Assembly (NCBI GenBank): GCA_903932755.1
Contig: CAIZHL010000157.1
Span: 1-12,407 of the forward strand
Origin: an uncultured beta proteobacterium
Lineage (GTDB): Bacteria > Pseudomonadota > Gammaproteobacteria > Burkholderiales > Rhodocyclaceae
Direction of reading: 5' to 3'
Length of the DNA stretch: 12,407 nt
The translations under genes and the position numbers were made by a program. Below the pieces are notes generated by a model. The model was given only the letters and a program-made list of their open reading frames with translations. It had not been told where the DNA came from and did not search any database. Of the stretch, positions 1-6,674 are shown in pieces (the first letter of the stretch is position 1; the number at the start of each line of letters is the position of its first letter).

Positions 1-37
1 CGGTATCCCTTGCGGACGGCGCCGGCGATACGGCGAT
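1..37 (+). repeat. 37-base near-copy of an internal mltB segment (copy 1)
   Basis: Bases 1-37 match 11365-11401 inside mltB at 35 of 37 positions. The mismatches are at window positions 23 (C versus T) and 29 (T versus C). Read in the mltB frame, both differences are synonymous (Ala GCC/GCT, Asp GAT/GAC). Similarity stops at position 38. The left border is unknown because the window begins inside the match. In that frame translation stays open past the terminator and well into antisense rlmD, so this is unlikely to be the normal end of an intact gene. It could be the end of a truncated mltB duplicate, an unrelated gene sharing a module, or a dispersed short repeat. Confidence 0.7.
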
Positions 38-44
38 CAATCAG

Positions 45-72
45 AAAAACGGCGACCCGGGTCGCCGTTTTT
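45..72. terminator. Bidirectional Rho-independent terminator
   Basis: This is a perfect 28-base palindrome: AAAAACGGCGACC, a central CG, then GGTCGCCGTTTTT. In RNA it forms a 12-bp stem with a CCGG loop, flanked by a U-run on either strand. On the + strand it is followed by further T-rich sequence (CTTT). On the - strand it lies about 48 bases past the rlmD stop and would end that transcript. It is placed to terminate both rlmD and whatever rightward gene lies left of the window. Confidence 0.85.
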
Positions 73-120
73 CTTTAAGTCCATCCCGGAGCGGTACTGC
101 GAGGCCGCACCCATGTCAGC

Positions 121-1419
121 TCACTTCTCGAACAGAGCGATCGATTCGAGATGGGAGGTATGCGGAAACATGTTGGCGATGCCGGCGCCGCAAAGACGAT
201 AACCCTTTTCATGCACAAGAACGGCGGCGTCGCGCGCCAGCGTCGCCGGACTGCAAGATACATAAACGATGCGCCGCGGGCCGCCTTCGGCCGGCAAAGC
301 CTTGACCAGCGCTATTGCGCCTTCCCTGGGCGGATCGATCAGCACCTTGTCGAAGCTCCCCAGTGCGGCAAAACTGTCCTCGGTCACTTCGAACAGATTG
401 GCAACGGAAAACTCGCATAGTGCGGCGAGCCCGTTGGCGGTTGCATTCCCTTGCGCACGCTTGACCAGTTCCGCGCTACCCTCGACGCCAAGGACATGCG
501 CCCCCAGCCGCGCAATCGGCAGGGTGAAGTTTCCCAGGCCACAAAACAGATCGGCAATCCGTTCCCCGGCCTGCGGCTTCAACAAAAGCATGGCACGGCG
601 CACCAGCATGCGATTGACACCGTGATTGACCTGGGTGAATTCGGTCGGATGAAACTGCAGATTCAGGCCGAAATCGGGCAGTTCATAGTTCAGCATGGGT
701 GCGCCCGGCGGGTGGAAGAGGATGACCGAATCCAGCCTCTTGGACTGCAGATACCAGACAATTCGATGCTCATCGGCGAACACCCGCAAGCGCTCCAGAT
801 CGTCGGCGCTGAGCGGCTCGAGGTGGCGCAGCAAGAGCACCGTTCGCGACCCGCCGACCGCAACTTCGATCTGCGGCATGCGATCCGGTTGCGACATGCC
901 CTCGACCAGCGTCTTGAGCCTGGGTATCAAGGCGGAAACATGCGCCGGCAGCACGGCGCAGGAATCCATCACCGCGACGTAGCTACTATGCTTTTCGCGA
1001 AAACCGACCAGAGCCCCGCCCTTGCTGGCGACATGGCGCACCGACAGCCTGGCCCGCGTGCGATAGGCCGAGCCCGTGCCGGCAATCGGCGGCAGCACTT
1101 GTTCCGGCTTGAGGCGGGCTAGATGCCACAAGGCATCTTCCAGCACGCGCTGCTTGGCAGCCGTCTGTCCTGAAAGGTTTAGATGCTGCATCGAGCAGCC
1201 GCCGCAGGTACCAAAGTGCGGACAGGGTGGCGCTACGCGCTGGCTGGAACTTCGCAGCACCCTGACGGCATGAGCTTTCTCATAGTTCTTTTTCCGTCGA
1301 TCGCTGGCATATTCGACCACTTCGCCGGGCAGCGCACCCTCGATGAAAATCGCCTTGCCGTCAACATGTGCGACGCCTCGCCCTTCGTGGTCCAGGGATT
1401 CAATGTGTGCAAGCGGCAT
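121..1419 (-). CDS. rlmD: 23S rRNA (uracil(1939)-C5)-methyltransferase RlmD
   Basis: RlmD transfers a methyl group from S-adenosylmethionine to C5 of uracil 1939 in 23S rRNA. The 432-residue protein has an N-terminal TRAM-like RNA-binding domain (about 1-55). Iron-sulfur cysteines are at 66, 72 and 75 ([10 protein letters not shown]), with a fourth at 154 (MDSC). The SAM-binding motif [11 protein letters not shown] is at 290-300, IDPPR is at 361-365, and the catalytic cysteine is 389 in YVSCSP. Length and the Cys389 position agree with E. coli RlmD. I chose the ATG at 1419 because the TRAM domain begins there. An upstream in-frame start at 1491 adds 24 residues without family character and would overlap the promoter-like palindrome. 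The ribosome binding site is weak. The gene is divergent from the small protein at 1579 and ends before the palindromic terminator. Confidence 0.95.
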   Translation of the reverse strand: MPLAHIESLDHEGRGVAHVDGKAIFIEGALPGEVVEYASDRRKKNYEKAHAVRVLRSSSQRVAPPCPHFGTCGGCSMQHLNLSGQTAAKQRVLEDALWHLARLKPEQVLPPIAGTGSAYRTRARLSVRHVASKGGALVGFREKHSSYVAVMDSCAVLPAHVSALIPRLKTLVEGMSQPDRMPQIEVAVGGSRTVLLLRHLEPLSADDLERLRVFADEHRIVWYLQSKRLDSVILFHPPGAPMLNYELPDFGLNLQFHPTEFTQVNHGVNRMLVRRAMLLLKPQAGERIADLFCGLGNFTLPIARLGAHVLGVEGSAELVKRAQGNATANGLAALCEFSVANLFEVTEDSFAALGSFDKVLIDPPREGAIALVKALPAEGGPRRIVYVSCSPATLARDAAVLVHEKGYRLCGAGIANMFPHTSHLESIALFEK

Positions 1420-1451
1420 GGAAAGTGGCAGACCCGTTCGGCAAGAGGACG

Positions 1452-1463
1452 CGATTATAATCG
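1452..1463. promoter_or_regulatory. Palindrome carrying overlapping -10 boxes for both directions
   Basis: CGATTATAATCG is a perfect 12-base palindrome containing a consensus TATAAT on each strand. It lies in the 159-base divergent gap, 33 bases before the rlmD start and about 115 bases before the ATG at 1579. On the - strand, a hexamer 17 bases upstream (AAGGCA) matches TTGACA at only 3 of 6 positions. On the + strand no acceptable -35 is visible. A shared divergent promoter region is plausible, but only the -10 element is well supported. Confidence 0.4.
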
Positions 1464-1533
1464 GCACATGAAACCCTGCCTTGCCGCTCAACCCGGTTCG
1501 GAGGCGGCGAAGCGATCGTTCCTCAATTCATGA

Positions 1534-1549
1534 CAAACCCCCGGGTTTG
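1534..1549 (+). repeat. Short inverted repeat in the leader of the 1579 gene
   Basis: CAAACCC, two bases, then GGGTTTG form a compact hairpin (realistically a 6-bp stem with a 4-base loop). It lies just upstream of the AGGAG at 1556-1560. There is no T-run after it, so it is not a terminator of the usual type. It could influence translation initiation or be incidental. Confidence 0.35.
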
Positions 1550-1578
1550 CCCATCAGGAGCCACCAACGTCTTCGATC

Positions 1579-2061
1579 ATGAATCCTTCCTATCAGCTAA
1601 TCACCAGTGAAGCCGAATATCGCCAGGCTTGCGACACCGTCTTGATGCATGCCCAGAAGGAATTGCTGATCTTCGATCGAGATCTCCAAAGCCTGCAACT
1701 GGACCATGCCACCCGCCTGCAGTTGCTGTCCGACTTCCTTGCAGCCGATCACCTGCGGCGCATTCGAATAGTGCTGCATGATCCGGGACCGCTGCATCGT
1801 CAGGCGCCGCGACTGATGCAACTCATCACCCGCTACTCCCATCTTGTCGAGGTGAGGCAGAGCCCCGACAACCTGCGTCACCTGGCTGACTCGCACCTGC
1901 TCGCCGACGACGCTCATGGAGTTCGCCGCTTCCATATCGAGCAGCCGCGCAGCGCGCTTGTAACTGACGACCCGACCTACATCCATCCCTGGTGGCAACG
2001 CTTTGACGAGTTATGGGAGTTGTCCCACCCTTGCCTCCAGATCAATACCACCGGACTTTGA
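1579..2061 (+). CDS. Small conserved protein, DUF7931-like (phospholipase D-like fold suspected)
   Basis: This 160-residue soluble protein has no signal peptide or membrane segment. Visible features are an N-terminal helix then LLIFDRDL (about 29-36), RIRIVLHD, a stretch LADSHLLADDAHGVRRF reminiscent of a degraded phospholipase D-like half-site, and a C-terminal W-R-F-D-E-L-W-E segment. The pattern recalls a betaproteobacterial domain family I remember as DUF7931, which in some relatives is fused behind a GNAT acetyltransferase domain. Here no such domain precedes it. The function is unknown and I do not assign one. The only in-frame start nearby is the ATG at 1579. The best Shine-Dalgarno-like AGGAG (1556-1560) sits 18 bases upstream, an unusually long spacing. 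It is divergent from rlmD and 145 bases ahead of the lipoprotein gene. Confidence 0.75.
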   Translation: MNPSYQLITSEAEYRQACDTVLMHAQKELLIFDRDLQSLQLDHATRLQLLSDFLAADHLRRIRIVLHDPGPLHRQAPRLMQLITRYSHLVEVRQSPDNLRHLADSHLLADDAHGVRRFHIEQPRSALVTDDPTYIHPWWQRFDELWELSHPCLQINTTGL

Positions 2062-2123
2062 GACGCCTGAGCCGAGTGTAGCGTCATGCCGTGCTGTGGT
2101 GCACCATAACTTTATTAGCGTGT

Positions 2124-2129
2124 TAAAAT
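2124..2129 (+). promoter_or_regulatory. Possible -10 element for the Ala/Pro-rich lipoprotein gene
   Basis: TAAAAT, within an AT-rich patch (2107-2131) that stands out from the GC-rich surroundings, lies 77 bases before the ATG at 2207. No convincing -35 hexamer is seen at the expected distance. The lipoprotein has its own terminator and a 145-base upstream gap, which supports a separate promoter somewhere here. Confidence 0.35.
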
Positions 2130-2134
2130 AGTCA

Positions 2135-2165
2135 GTTGATCGAAATGGAAACATTCACGATCAAC
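2135..2165 (+). promoter_or_regulatory. 8-base inverted repeat in the lipoprotein leader (possible operator or hairpin)
   Basis: GTTGATCG (2135-2142) and CGATCAAC (2158-2165) are exact inverted copies separated by 15 bases. Their centres are 23 bases apart, close to two helical turns. A third partial copy, CGATCAAA, follows at 2174-2181. The dyad sits just after the putative -10, so it could be a repressor site or a 5' leader hairpin. No known operator consensus is claimed. Confidence 0.35.
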
Positions 2166-2206
2166 CAATTGGCCGATCAAACCATAACGTTAAGGAACTC
2201 ACCAAA

Positions 2207-2551
2207 ATGAAGCAATCTCTCCTCGTAGCCGCCCTCCTCGCCCTGGCTGTTTCCGCTTGCGGCAAGACCGAAGCCCCCGCTGCTGCTCCTGCTGCTGCCC
2301 CTGCTCCCGCTGCTGCTGCTCCCGCTGCACCTGCTGCTGCTCCGGCCGCCGCTCCGGCTCCTGCCGCCGCTGCTGCCGCTCCCGCTGCCGCCCCGGCTGC
2401 TGGCGCTGCGCCCGCTGCTGCTCCGGCCGCCGCTGCCGCTCCGGCCGCTGCCCCGGCTGCCACTGACGCTGCTGCCAAGATGGCCACGGACGCCGCCAAA
2501 GGCGCCGCCAAGGGTGCTGTTGAAGGCGCCAAAGAAGGCATGAAGAAGTAA
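2207..2551 (+). CDS. Small Ala/Pro-rich lipoprotein
   Basis: This 114-residue protein has a lipoprotein signal peptide: Lys2, a hydrophobic core 5-15, and the lipobox V-S-A-Cys18. The mature protein would be lipidated on Cys18 and held in the periplasm or outer membrane. Residues 22-87 are almost entirely Ala and Pro in AAP/AAAP units, predicted extended or disordered. The tail (about 88-114: TDAAAK, then Ala/Lys/Gly/Glu with a KEGMKK end) looks like a positively charged amphipathic helix. AAGGA at 2192-2196 is a well placed ribosome binding site. The coding DNA has imperfect GCT/GCC/CCG tracts, including a 21-base in-frame direct repeat at 2333-2353 and 2414-2434. No function is recognised. 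A periplasm-spanning linker with a C-terminal binding helix is only a guess. Length polymorphism in the repeat would not be surprising. Confidence 0.85.
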   Translation: MKQSLLVAALLALAVSACGKTEAPAAAPAAAPAPAAAAPAAPAAAPAAAPAPAAAAAAPAAAPAAGAAPAAAPAAAAAPAAAPAATDAAAKMATDAAKGAAKGAVEGAKEGMKK

Positions 2552-2573
2552 TTCTTCCGGTCTTTTGGCAATG

Positions 2574-2600
2574 AAAGCCAGCCTTCGGGCTGGCTTTTTT
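2574..2600 (+). terminator. Rho-independent terminator with UUCG loop
   Basis: AAAGCCAGCC (2574-2583), loop TTCG, then GGCTGGCTTT (2588-2597) gives a perfect 10-bp stem with the stable tetraloop, continuing into a T-run to 2600. It ends the lipoprotein transcript 22 bases after its stop. On the - strand only three T follow the stem, so it is a weaker terminator for the leftward metallo-hydrolase gene that ends at 2668. Confidence 0.93.
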
Positions 2601-2667
2601 ATGTCCCAACGGTTCGTGGGGACGCTTATCACCCCCAAGTAGATTGTGTTCCAGGTCCGTCCCGGCT

Positions 2668-3435
2668 TCAGGCCAGGGAATCGCGCCAAGCGAAACCTTC
2701 CGACTGAGTTGCAATACCGATCCACTCGGGCGCGCAACCCAAAACCGCCGACAACGCAGCCCTTGCAAGGCTGGGCAGGTTGTTTTGCTCGGAGAGATGT
2801 GCCGCAACAATGTGGCGTAGGCGCGAAACGTCGAGTTTGGCCAGCAGCGAGGCGGCCGCGGCATTGTCCAGATGCCCCCAGGGACCGCCGACACGACGCT
2901 TGAGCGCGGGCGGATAACTGCTCCGGGCCAACAACTCCACATCGTGATTGCATTCAAGCACAAGAGCGTCGCACCCGGTCAGCATGGCCACCATGTGCGC
3001 TGTAATATGACCGGCGTCGGTCAAAACCCCGAGTCGCCCAGAGCCGTCTGTCAGGACGAACTGCACCGGCTCGCGGGCATCGTGTGGCACCGGGAATGGC
3101 TGGATTCCCAAATCGCCGACTGAAAAGGGCTGATGGCTATCGATGATCTTGATCTCGTCACCGGTGCGATCTTCGCGACAGGCGGAAAGCGTGCCGTGCG
3201 TTAGCAGAACCGTCCAGCCAAAGCGCCGCGCACAGGCGAAAACACCGCCGACGTGATCGGAATGCTCATGCGTCACCAATACCGCATCGACATCCTCTCC
3301 CGCCAAATCAAAGCGGGCAAGCCGGCGCGAAATTTCGCGTGGCCCAAAACCGGCATCGATCAGTACCCGTGTATTTCCGGCTTCAATCAGCAAGGCGTTG
3401 CCCCGGCTGCCGCTGCCGAGTGAGGCGAAGCGCAC
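2668..3435 (-). CDS. MBL-fold metallo-hydrolase, WalJ/YycJ-like
   Basis: This 255-residue cytoplasmic metallo-beta-lactamase-fold protein carries the metal-binding motif HEHSDH at 56-61. Further likely ligands are His118 (VPHDA), Asp140 (LTDAGH) and His213 (AAHLSEQNN). The ECNHD motif (161-165) followed by YP-LK-R and GHLDN is typical of the WalJ/YycJ group. Firmicute members of that group are linked to cell-wall control and DNA metabolism, while the activity of proteobacterial members is poorly defined. The start is a GTG at 3435, 21 bases after the bamC stop, with a weak AGG upstream. The M-R-F-A-S-L-G-S-G-S-x-G-N beginning is exactly where this family starts. It is the third gene of a dapA-bamC-hydrolase cluster, an order I recall from betaproteobacteria. 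Confidence 0.9.
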   Translation of the reverse strand: MRFASLGSGSRGNALLIEAGNTRVLIDAGFGPREISRRLARFDLAGEDVDAVLVTHEHSDHVGGVFACARRFGWTVLLTHGTLSACREDRTGDEIKIIDSHQPFSVGDLGIQPFPVPHDAREPVQFVLTDGSGRLGVLTDAGHITAHMVAMLTGCDALVLECNHDVELLARSSYPPALKRRVGGPWGHLDNAAAASLLAKLDVSRLRHIVAAHLSEQNNLPSLARAALSAVLGCAPEWIGIATQSEGFAWRDSLA

Positions 3436-3456
3436 TGTGGTCTGCCTGGCCCTGGC

Positions 3457-4602
3457 CTATTTCAGTTGGTCGTAGAGCAGGCCGAGGATCCGCTTCGAGG
3501 TTTCGGACTTGTCGATGCCCCCTTCGCGGGTCAGTACCTGCACCGTAGTGGTCTGTCCACCCGTCTTGAGGTGAATCCGGTATTGCGCCTGATTCGGCTT
3601 CTCAGCAGCGCTTCCTTTCCAGAACATCAATTTGGAAATGAAACCTTTGTCCTCATCTTTTTTCTTGCCGTCGGAATCGGGATCGACGTAGCGGACAAAA
3701 TACAGGCCCTGCGAGCGGTCGCGGTCTTCAACCGTGAAACCGACACGATCCAGCGCCAGTCCGACGCGACGCCACGCCCGGTCGAAGGGTTCCTCAAGCA
3801 ACAGGGCGCCTGCGCCGTCGGTCGCGCGCGAAAGCTTGGCGCGATCCTGGCGCTGGTCGGCGGCCATCATCGTTTTGGCGCGAGACTCTTCGACACCCAG
3901 GCGTACCATCAGGCGCCCCAGCATCTCGGCTTCCAGTTCGGGATCGGCCGGACGCGGCTGCCACCGCGTTTCGGTCTTGCCCTCGTTGGTATAGACCTCG
4001 TACATGCCGCGATGGCTGATATAAATTTCCACCATGCCGGTTTCGGCGCTCTTTTCCAGGCGGGTGCGGAACTTGTCGCGCTCCGCGGTCGAATAAAGGC
4101 TGTCGAAAACTTTGCCCAAGGTGCCGCGAATGATGTCCTGCGGCAGTTTGGCGCGGTCTTCCGCCCAGTCCGTTTCCATGATTCCGGCTTCAGGAATCTC
4201 AACGTTCACCAGAAAGCCGAGTTCCTGCCAGAACTCTTTTACCCCCGGCCATAGCTTGTCCGGAGATCCGCTAACAACCAGCCAGCGTTGGGTGCCGGAG
4301 CGCTCGATGCGCATCTTGTCAACTTGCGGCAACAGATCCTGCGCCGTGGTCGTACGCGCCTGTCCGGCACGTTCGCTGGAGTAGGCTGAATACGTCGCGG
4401 TGCCCTTGCTGGTCGACACATCCGGTACCGTATAGCGCTCGTCGCGACTTTGTTGCGTCAGGTCGGGAGGAATCTCAAGCGGGGGCAGTTTTCCGGCCGA
4501 CTTGTATTCGATCTTCTTGGACTCAGGAAGAATATTGCCGCTGCATCCGGCAAGCACACCGATCAACAGGAGGACAGCAGACCTTGATGGCAAACGATTC
4601 AT
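3457..4602 (-). CDS. bamC: Outer membrane protein assembly lipoprotein BamC
   Basis: BamC (formerly NlpB/DapX) is a lipoprotein of the BAM complex that inserts beta-barrel proteins into the outer membrane. The 381-residue product has a lipoprotein signal peptide with lipobox L-A-G-Cys20. Next comes the proline-rich segment KLPPLEIPPDLT, which matches the conserved unstructured BamC N-terminus known to contact BamD. Two helix-grip-like domains follow, about 95-215 and 255-381. It is somewhat longer than the E. coli protein (344 residues), mainly in a charged linker near residue 320 (DSDGKKKDEDKG). The start at 4602 is fixed by the signal peptide, with AAGAAG upstream. It lies 18 bases after dapA and 21 before the metallo-hydrolase, so co-transcription is likely. 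The dapA-bamC pairing is the same as in E. coli. Confidence 0.93.
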   Translation of the reverse strand: MNRLPSRSAVLLLIGVLAGCSGNILPESKKIEYKSAGKLPPLEIPPDLTQQSRDERYTVPDVSTSKGTATYSAYSSERAGQARTTTAQDLLPQVDKMRIERSGTQRWLVVSGSPDKLWPGVKEFWQELGFLVNVEIPEAGIMETDWAEDRAKLPQDIIRGTLGKVFDSLYSTAERDKFRTRLEKSAETGMVEIYISHRGMYEVYTNEGKTETRWQPRPADPELEAEMLGRLMVRLGVEESRAKTMMAADQRQDRAKLSRATDGAGALLLEEPFDRAWRRVGLALDRVGFTVEDRDRSQGLYFVRYVDPDSDGKKKDEDKGFISKLMFWKGSAAEKPNQAQYRIHLKTGGQTTTVQVLTREGGIDKSETSKRILGLLYDQLK

Positions 4603-4620
4603 TGAGTGTCAGTCTTCTTG

Positions 4621-5505
4621 TCAGAGGGTGATGCCGGCTTCACGCATGGCCAGGCGCAGGCGCTCGTGGAACTCCGGGGATAAAGGCGTCAAGGGCAGGC
4701 GGATGCCACCACCGACAAGTCCCATCTGATGCGCGGCCCACTTGACCGGAATCGGGTTGGCTTCATGAAAAAGGTTGCGATGCAGGCTCAGCAAACGGAA
4801 ATTTGCATCGCGCGCCGCCACCAGATCGCCGGCAATGGCCGCCGCGCACATCCGGTGCATGAGGGCCGGTGCCACATTCGCGGTCACCGAGATGGATCCC
4901 TTGCCACCGAGCAGCATCAGGGCGATAGCCGTGGCGTCATCGCCGCTGTACACGCTGAAACTGACCGGAGCGCGCTTGATCAGATCGGAACCGCGCTCGA
5001 TATTGGCGGTGGCATCCTTGATGCCGACGATGCCCGGCACCTGGGCCAGTCGCAGCGTCGTTTCGTTCGCCAGATCGGCAACGGTGCGCCCGGGCACATT
5101 GTAGAGAATCATCGGCAGGTCGACCGCCTCGGCAATGGCCTTGAAATGGCGGAACAGGCCTTCCTGCGTCGGCTTGTTGTAATAAGGCACGACCGACAAG
5201 TGGGCATCGGCACCGGCTGACTTGGCAAAGTGTGCGAGCTCTATCGCCTCGGCGGTGGAATTTGCACCGGTACCGGCAATTACCGGGATGCGTCCGGCAA
5301 CATGCTTCACCGTCGTCTCGATCAATGCGCAGTGTTCGGCATAATTGACCGTTGGCGACTCGCCCGAGGTACCCACGATGACGACGCCGTCGGTGCCTTC
5401 GCTGATGTGCCAGTCAAGCAGGCGCTGCAGGCCTGGCAGGTCAAGCGACCCGTCGTCCTGCATCGGGGTGATTATGGCGGGAATGGAACCCTGTATGGTC
5501 TTCAT
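4621..5505 (-). CDS. dapA: 4-hydroxy-tetrahydrodipicolinate synthase DapA
   Basis: DapA condenses pyruvate with aspartate semialdehyde, the first committed step to meso-diaminopimelate and lysine. The 294-residue TIM-barrel protein is full length. GTSGES is at 45-50 (catalytic Thr46), YYNKP at 108-112 (Tyr109), LYNVPGR at 134-140 (Tyr135, Arg140), and the Schiff-base Lys163 is in GIKDA. Of the E. coli lysine-inhibition residues His53, His56, Asn80 and Glu84, the last three are kept as His58, Asn82 and Glu86, while the first is Tyr55. Feedback inhibition may therefore be present but altered; this is inference. The ATG at 5505 gives the usual family N-terminus (G-S-I-P-A-I-I-T-P). It leads a tight cluster with bamC and the metallo-hydrolase. 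101 bases separate it from the upstream deacetylase gene. Confidence 0.97.
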   Translation of the reverse strand: MKTIQGSIPAIITPMQDDGSLDLPGLQRLLDWHISEGTDGVVIVGTSGESPTVNYAEHCALIETTVKHVAGRIPVIAGTGANSTAEAIELAHFAKSAGADAHLSVVPYYNKPTQEGLFRHFKAIAEAVDLPMILYNVPGRTVADLANETTLRLAQVPGIVGIKDATANIERGSDLIKRAPVSFSVYSGDDATAIALMLLGGKGSISVTANVAPALMHRMCAAAIAGDLVAARDANFRLLSLHRNLFHEANPIPVKWAAHQMGLVGGGIRLPLTPLSPEFHERLRLAMREAGITL

Positions 5506-5562
5506 GAACGTATCCGGAACTGAATGCCGGGTCCGGCGGCGACGCCGAATCCAGAAGGTGCA

Positions 5563-5568
5563 ATTTTA
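5563..5568 (-). promoter_or_regulatory. Possible -10 element for dapA
   Basis: In the 101-base gap between the deacetylase stop and the dapA start, the - strand reads TAAAAT within GTTAAAATTG, 57 bases upstream of the dapA ATG. No good -35 match is seen 15-19 bases upstream. dapA could equally be read through from the deacetylase gene. Confidence 0.25.
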
Positions 5569-5606
5569 ACTGATGGCCACGCTACGGCACGACCTGCAAA
5601 ACCAGC

Positions 5607-6533
5607 TTACAAATCAGCCAGCACCTTGATGTGTGTGGCGACGCTGCGAGCAAGTGCCGAGAGGACATAGCCGCCCTCCAGCAAGGACACGATGCGTCCC
5701 TTGGCGAATTCGTCGGCCACTTGCTTGATTTGCTCGGTTACCCAGGCGTAGTCGGATTCAACGAGGCCCAGAGAGGCCATGTCATCCTCGTAATGGGCAT
5801 CGAAACCCGCCGAAATGAAAATCATCTCCGGCTTGAACTCCCGCAACCGGGGGAGCCATATGTCGTAAACCACCTGACGGAAATCCTCCCCGCGGGTGCC
5901 GGCGGGCAACGGAACGTTGCACATGTTGGGCGCGGGATTCTCTGTTCCGCAGTAGGGATAAAACGGGTGCTGGAAGATTCCCGCCATGAATACGCGCGGA
6001 TCGCCGGCGAAGATCTCCTCGGTGCCGTTGCCGTGATGCACATCGAAATCGATGATCGCCACGCGTTCGAGTCCCCATGCCTCGAGTGCGTGACGGGCTG
6101 CGACGGCGACGTTGTTGAAAAAGCAGAAACCCATCGCCTTCGCCCGCTCGGCGTGGTGTCCTGGCGGACGCACGGCACAGAATGCATTTTGAACTTCGCC
6201 ACGCATCACCAGGTCTGTCGCATAGCAACCGGCCCCGGCGGAGCGCAGCGCTGCCTGCAATGTGCCGGGCGACATCGCCGTATCCGGATCAAGGTGCACG
6301 ATGCCGTGTGCCGGGCTGCTGTCATGCACGTGATCGATGTAGTCGCGCGGATGGACGCGCAGCAACTGTTCCACCTCGGCAAGTGGCGCATCGTGAAACT
6401 GGAGGTACATGTCCAGGCCCGCAGCAATCAGGCGATCGCTGATGGCACCAAGTCGATCGGGACACTCGGGATGATGGGTACCCATGTCGTGCTGCAGGCA
6501 ATCGCGATGGGTGATGAAGGCGGTAGTTGTCAT
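5607..6533 (-). CDS. Histone deacetylase family protein (class II-like amidohydrolase)
   Basis: This 308-residue zinc amidohydrolase is of the histone deacetylase/acetylpolyamine amidohydrolase/AcuC superfamily. All catalytic features are visible. The paired histidines 126-127 are in RPPGHHA. Zinc ligands are Asp164 and His166 in DFDVHHGNGT, and Asp245 in SAGFDAH. Glu286-Gly-Gly-Tyr289 forms the transition-state tyrosine motif. The N-terminus MGTHHPECPDRL is typical. Bacterial members remove acetyl groups from polyamines, acetyl-lysine or other amides; the substrate here cannot be told from sequence. I chose the ATG at 6533 because the conserved region starts a few residues later. The open frame extends to 6641 but adds 36 uncharacteristic residues that would fill the divergent promoter region facing moxR. 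It is upstream of, and in the same direction as, dapA, so an operon is possible. Confidence 0.92.
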   Translation of the reverse strand: MTTTAFITHRDCLQHDMGTHHPECPDRLGAISDRLIAAGLDMYLQFHDAPLAEVEQLLRVHPRDYIDHVHDSSPAHGIVHLDPDTAMSPGTLQAALRSAGAGCYATDLVMRGEVQNAFCAVRPPGHHAERAKAMGFCFFNNVAVAARHALEAWGLERVAIIDFDVHHGNGTEEIFAGDPRVFMAGIFQHPFYPYCGTENPAPNMCNVPLPAGTRGEDFRQVVYDIWLPRLREFKPEMIFISAGFDAHYEDDMASLGLVESDYAWVTEQIKQVADEFAKGRIVSLLEGGYVLSALARSVATHIKVLADL

Positions 6534-6674
6534 GACGGGGGTCTTGCCTGATGACTTACAATGTCGATCAAAATTCGGTTCGGTACAGGCTGACGCAAAA
6601 TTCATCGACGCCAATGTCCGCGACCGTATCCAAAAACACATTATCCACCAAAGTTCCCGAAAATCTCCGACCCA
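6534..6674. promoter_or_regulatory. Divergent intergenic region between deacetylase gene and moxR operon
   Basis: This 141-base gap must contain promoters for both the leftward deacetylase gene and the rightward moxR operon. It is less GC-rich than its flanks. I found only weak hexamers and no clear -35/-10 pair or operator on either strand, so no specific site is called. Confidence 0.4.

Noticed and set aside
451..1122. 223-codon open frame on the + strand opposite rlmD
   Set aside because: It is antisense to the iron-sulfur and methyltransferase domains of rlmD and has no motif.
1468..1533. 21-codon open frame in the rlmD divergent gap
   Set aside because: There is no ribosome binding site, it starts about where a + strand transcript would begin, and there is no conserved character to support it.
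2281..2470. Triplet-like GCT/GCC/CCG tract considered as a CRISPR or satellite array
   Set aside because: There are no regular repeat-spacer units; it is in-frame Ala/Pro coding sequence.
2177..2963. Two long - strand open frames opposite the Ala/Pro lipoprotein
   Set aside because: They consist of Ser/Gly/Arg or Gln/Arg runs produced by reading the GC-rich repeat antisense; the + strand frame has a signal peptide, ribosome binding site and terminator.
3466..4254. 262-codon open frame on the + strand opposite bamC
   Set aside because: It is a shadow frame; bamC has a lipobox, the conserved proline segment and operon context.
5631..6551. 306-codon open frame on the + strand opposite the deacetylase
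   Set aside because: It is antisense to a complete zinc amidohydrolase and its product shows no domain character.
6641..6674. Longer start for the deacetylase at 6641
   Set aside because: The extra 36 residues lack family similarity and would occupy the region needed for divergent promoters.
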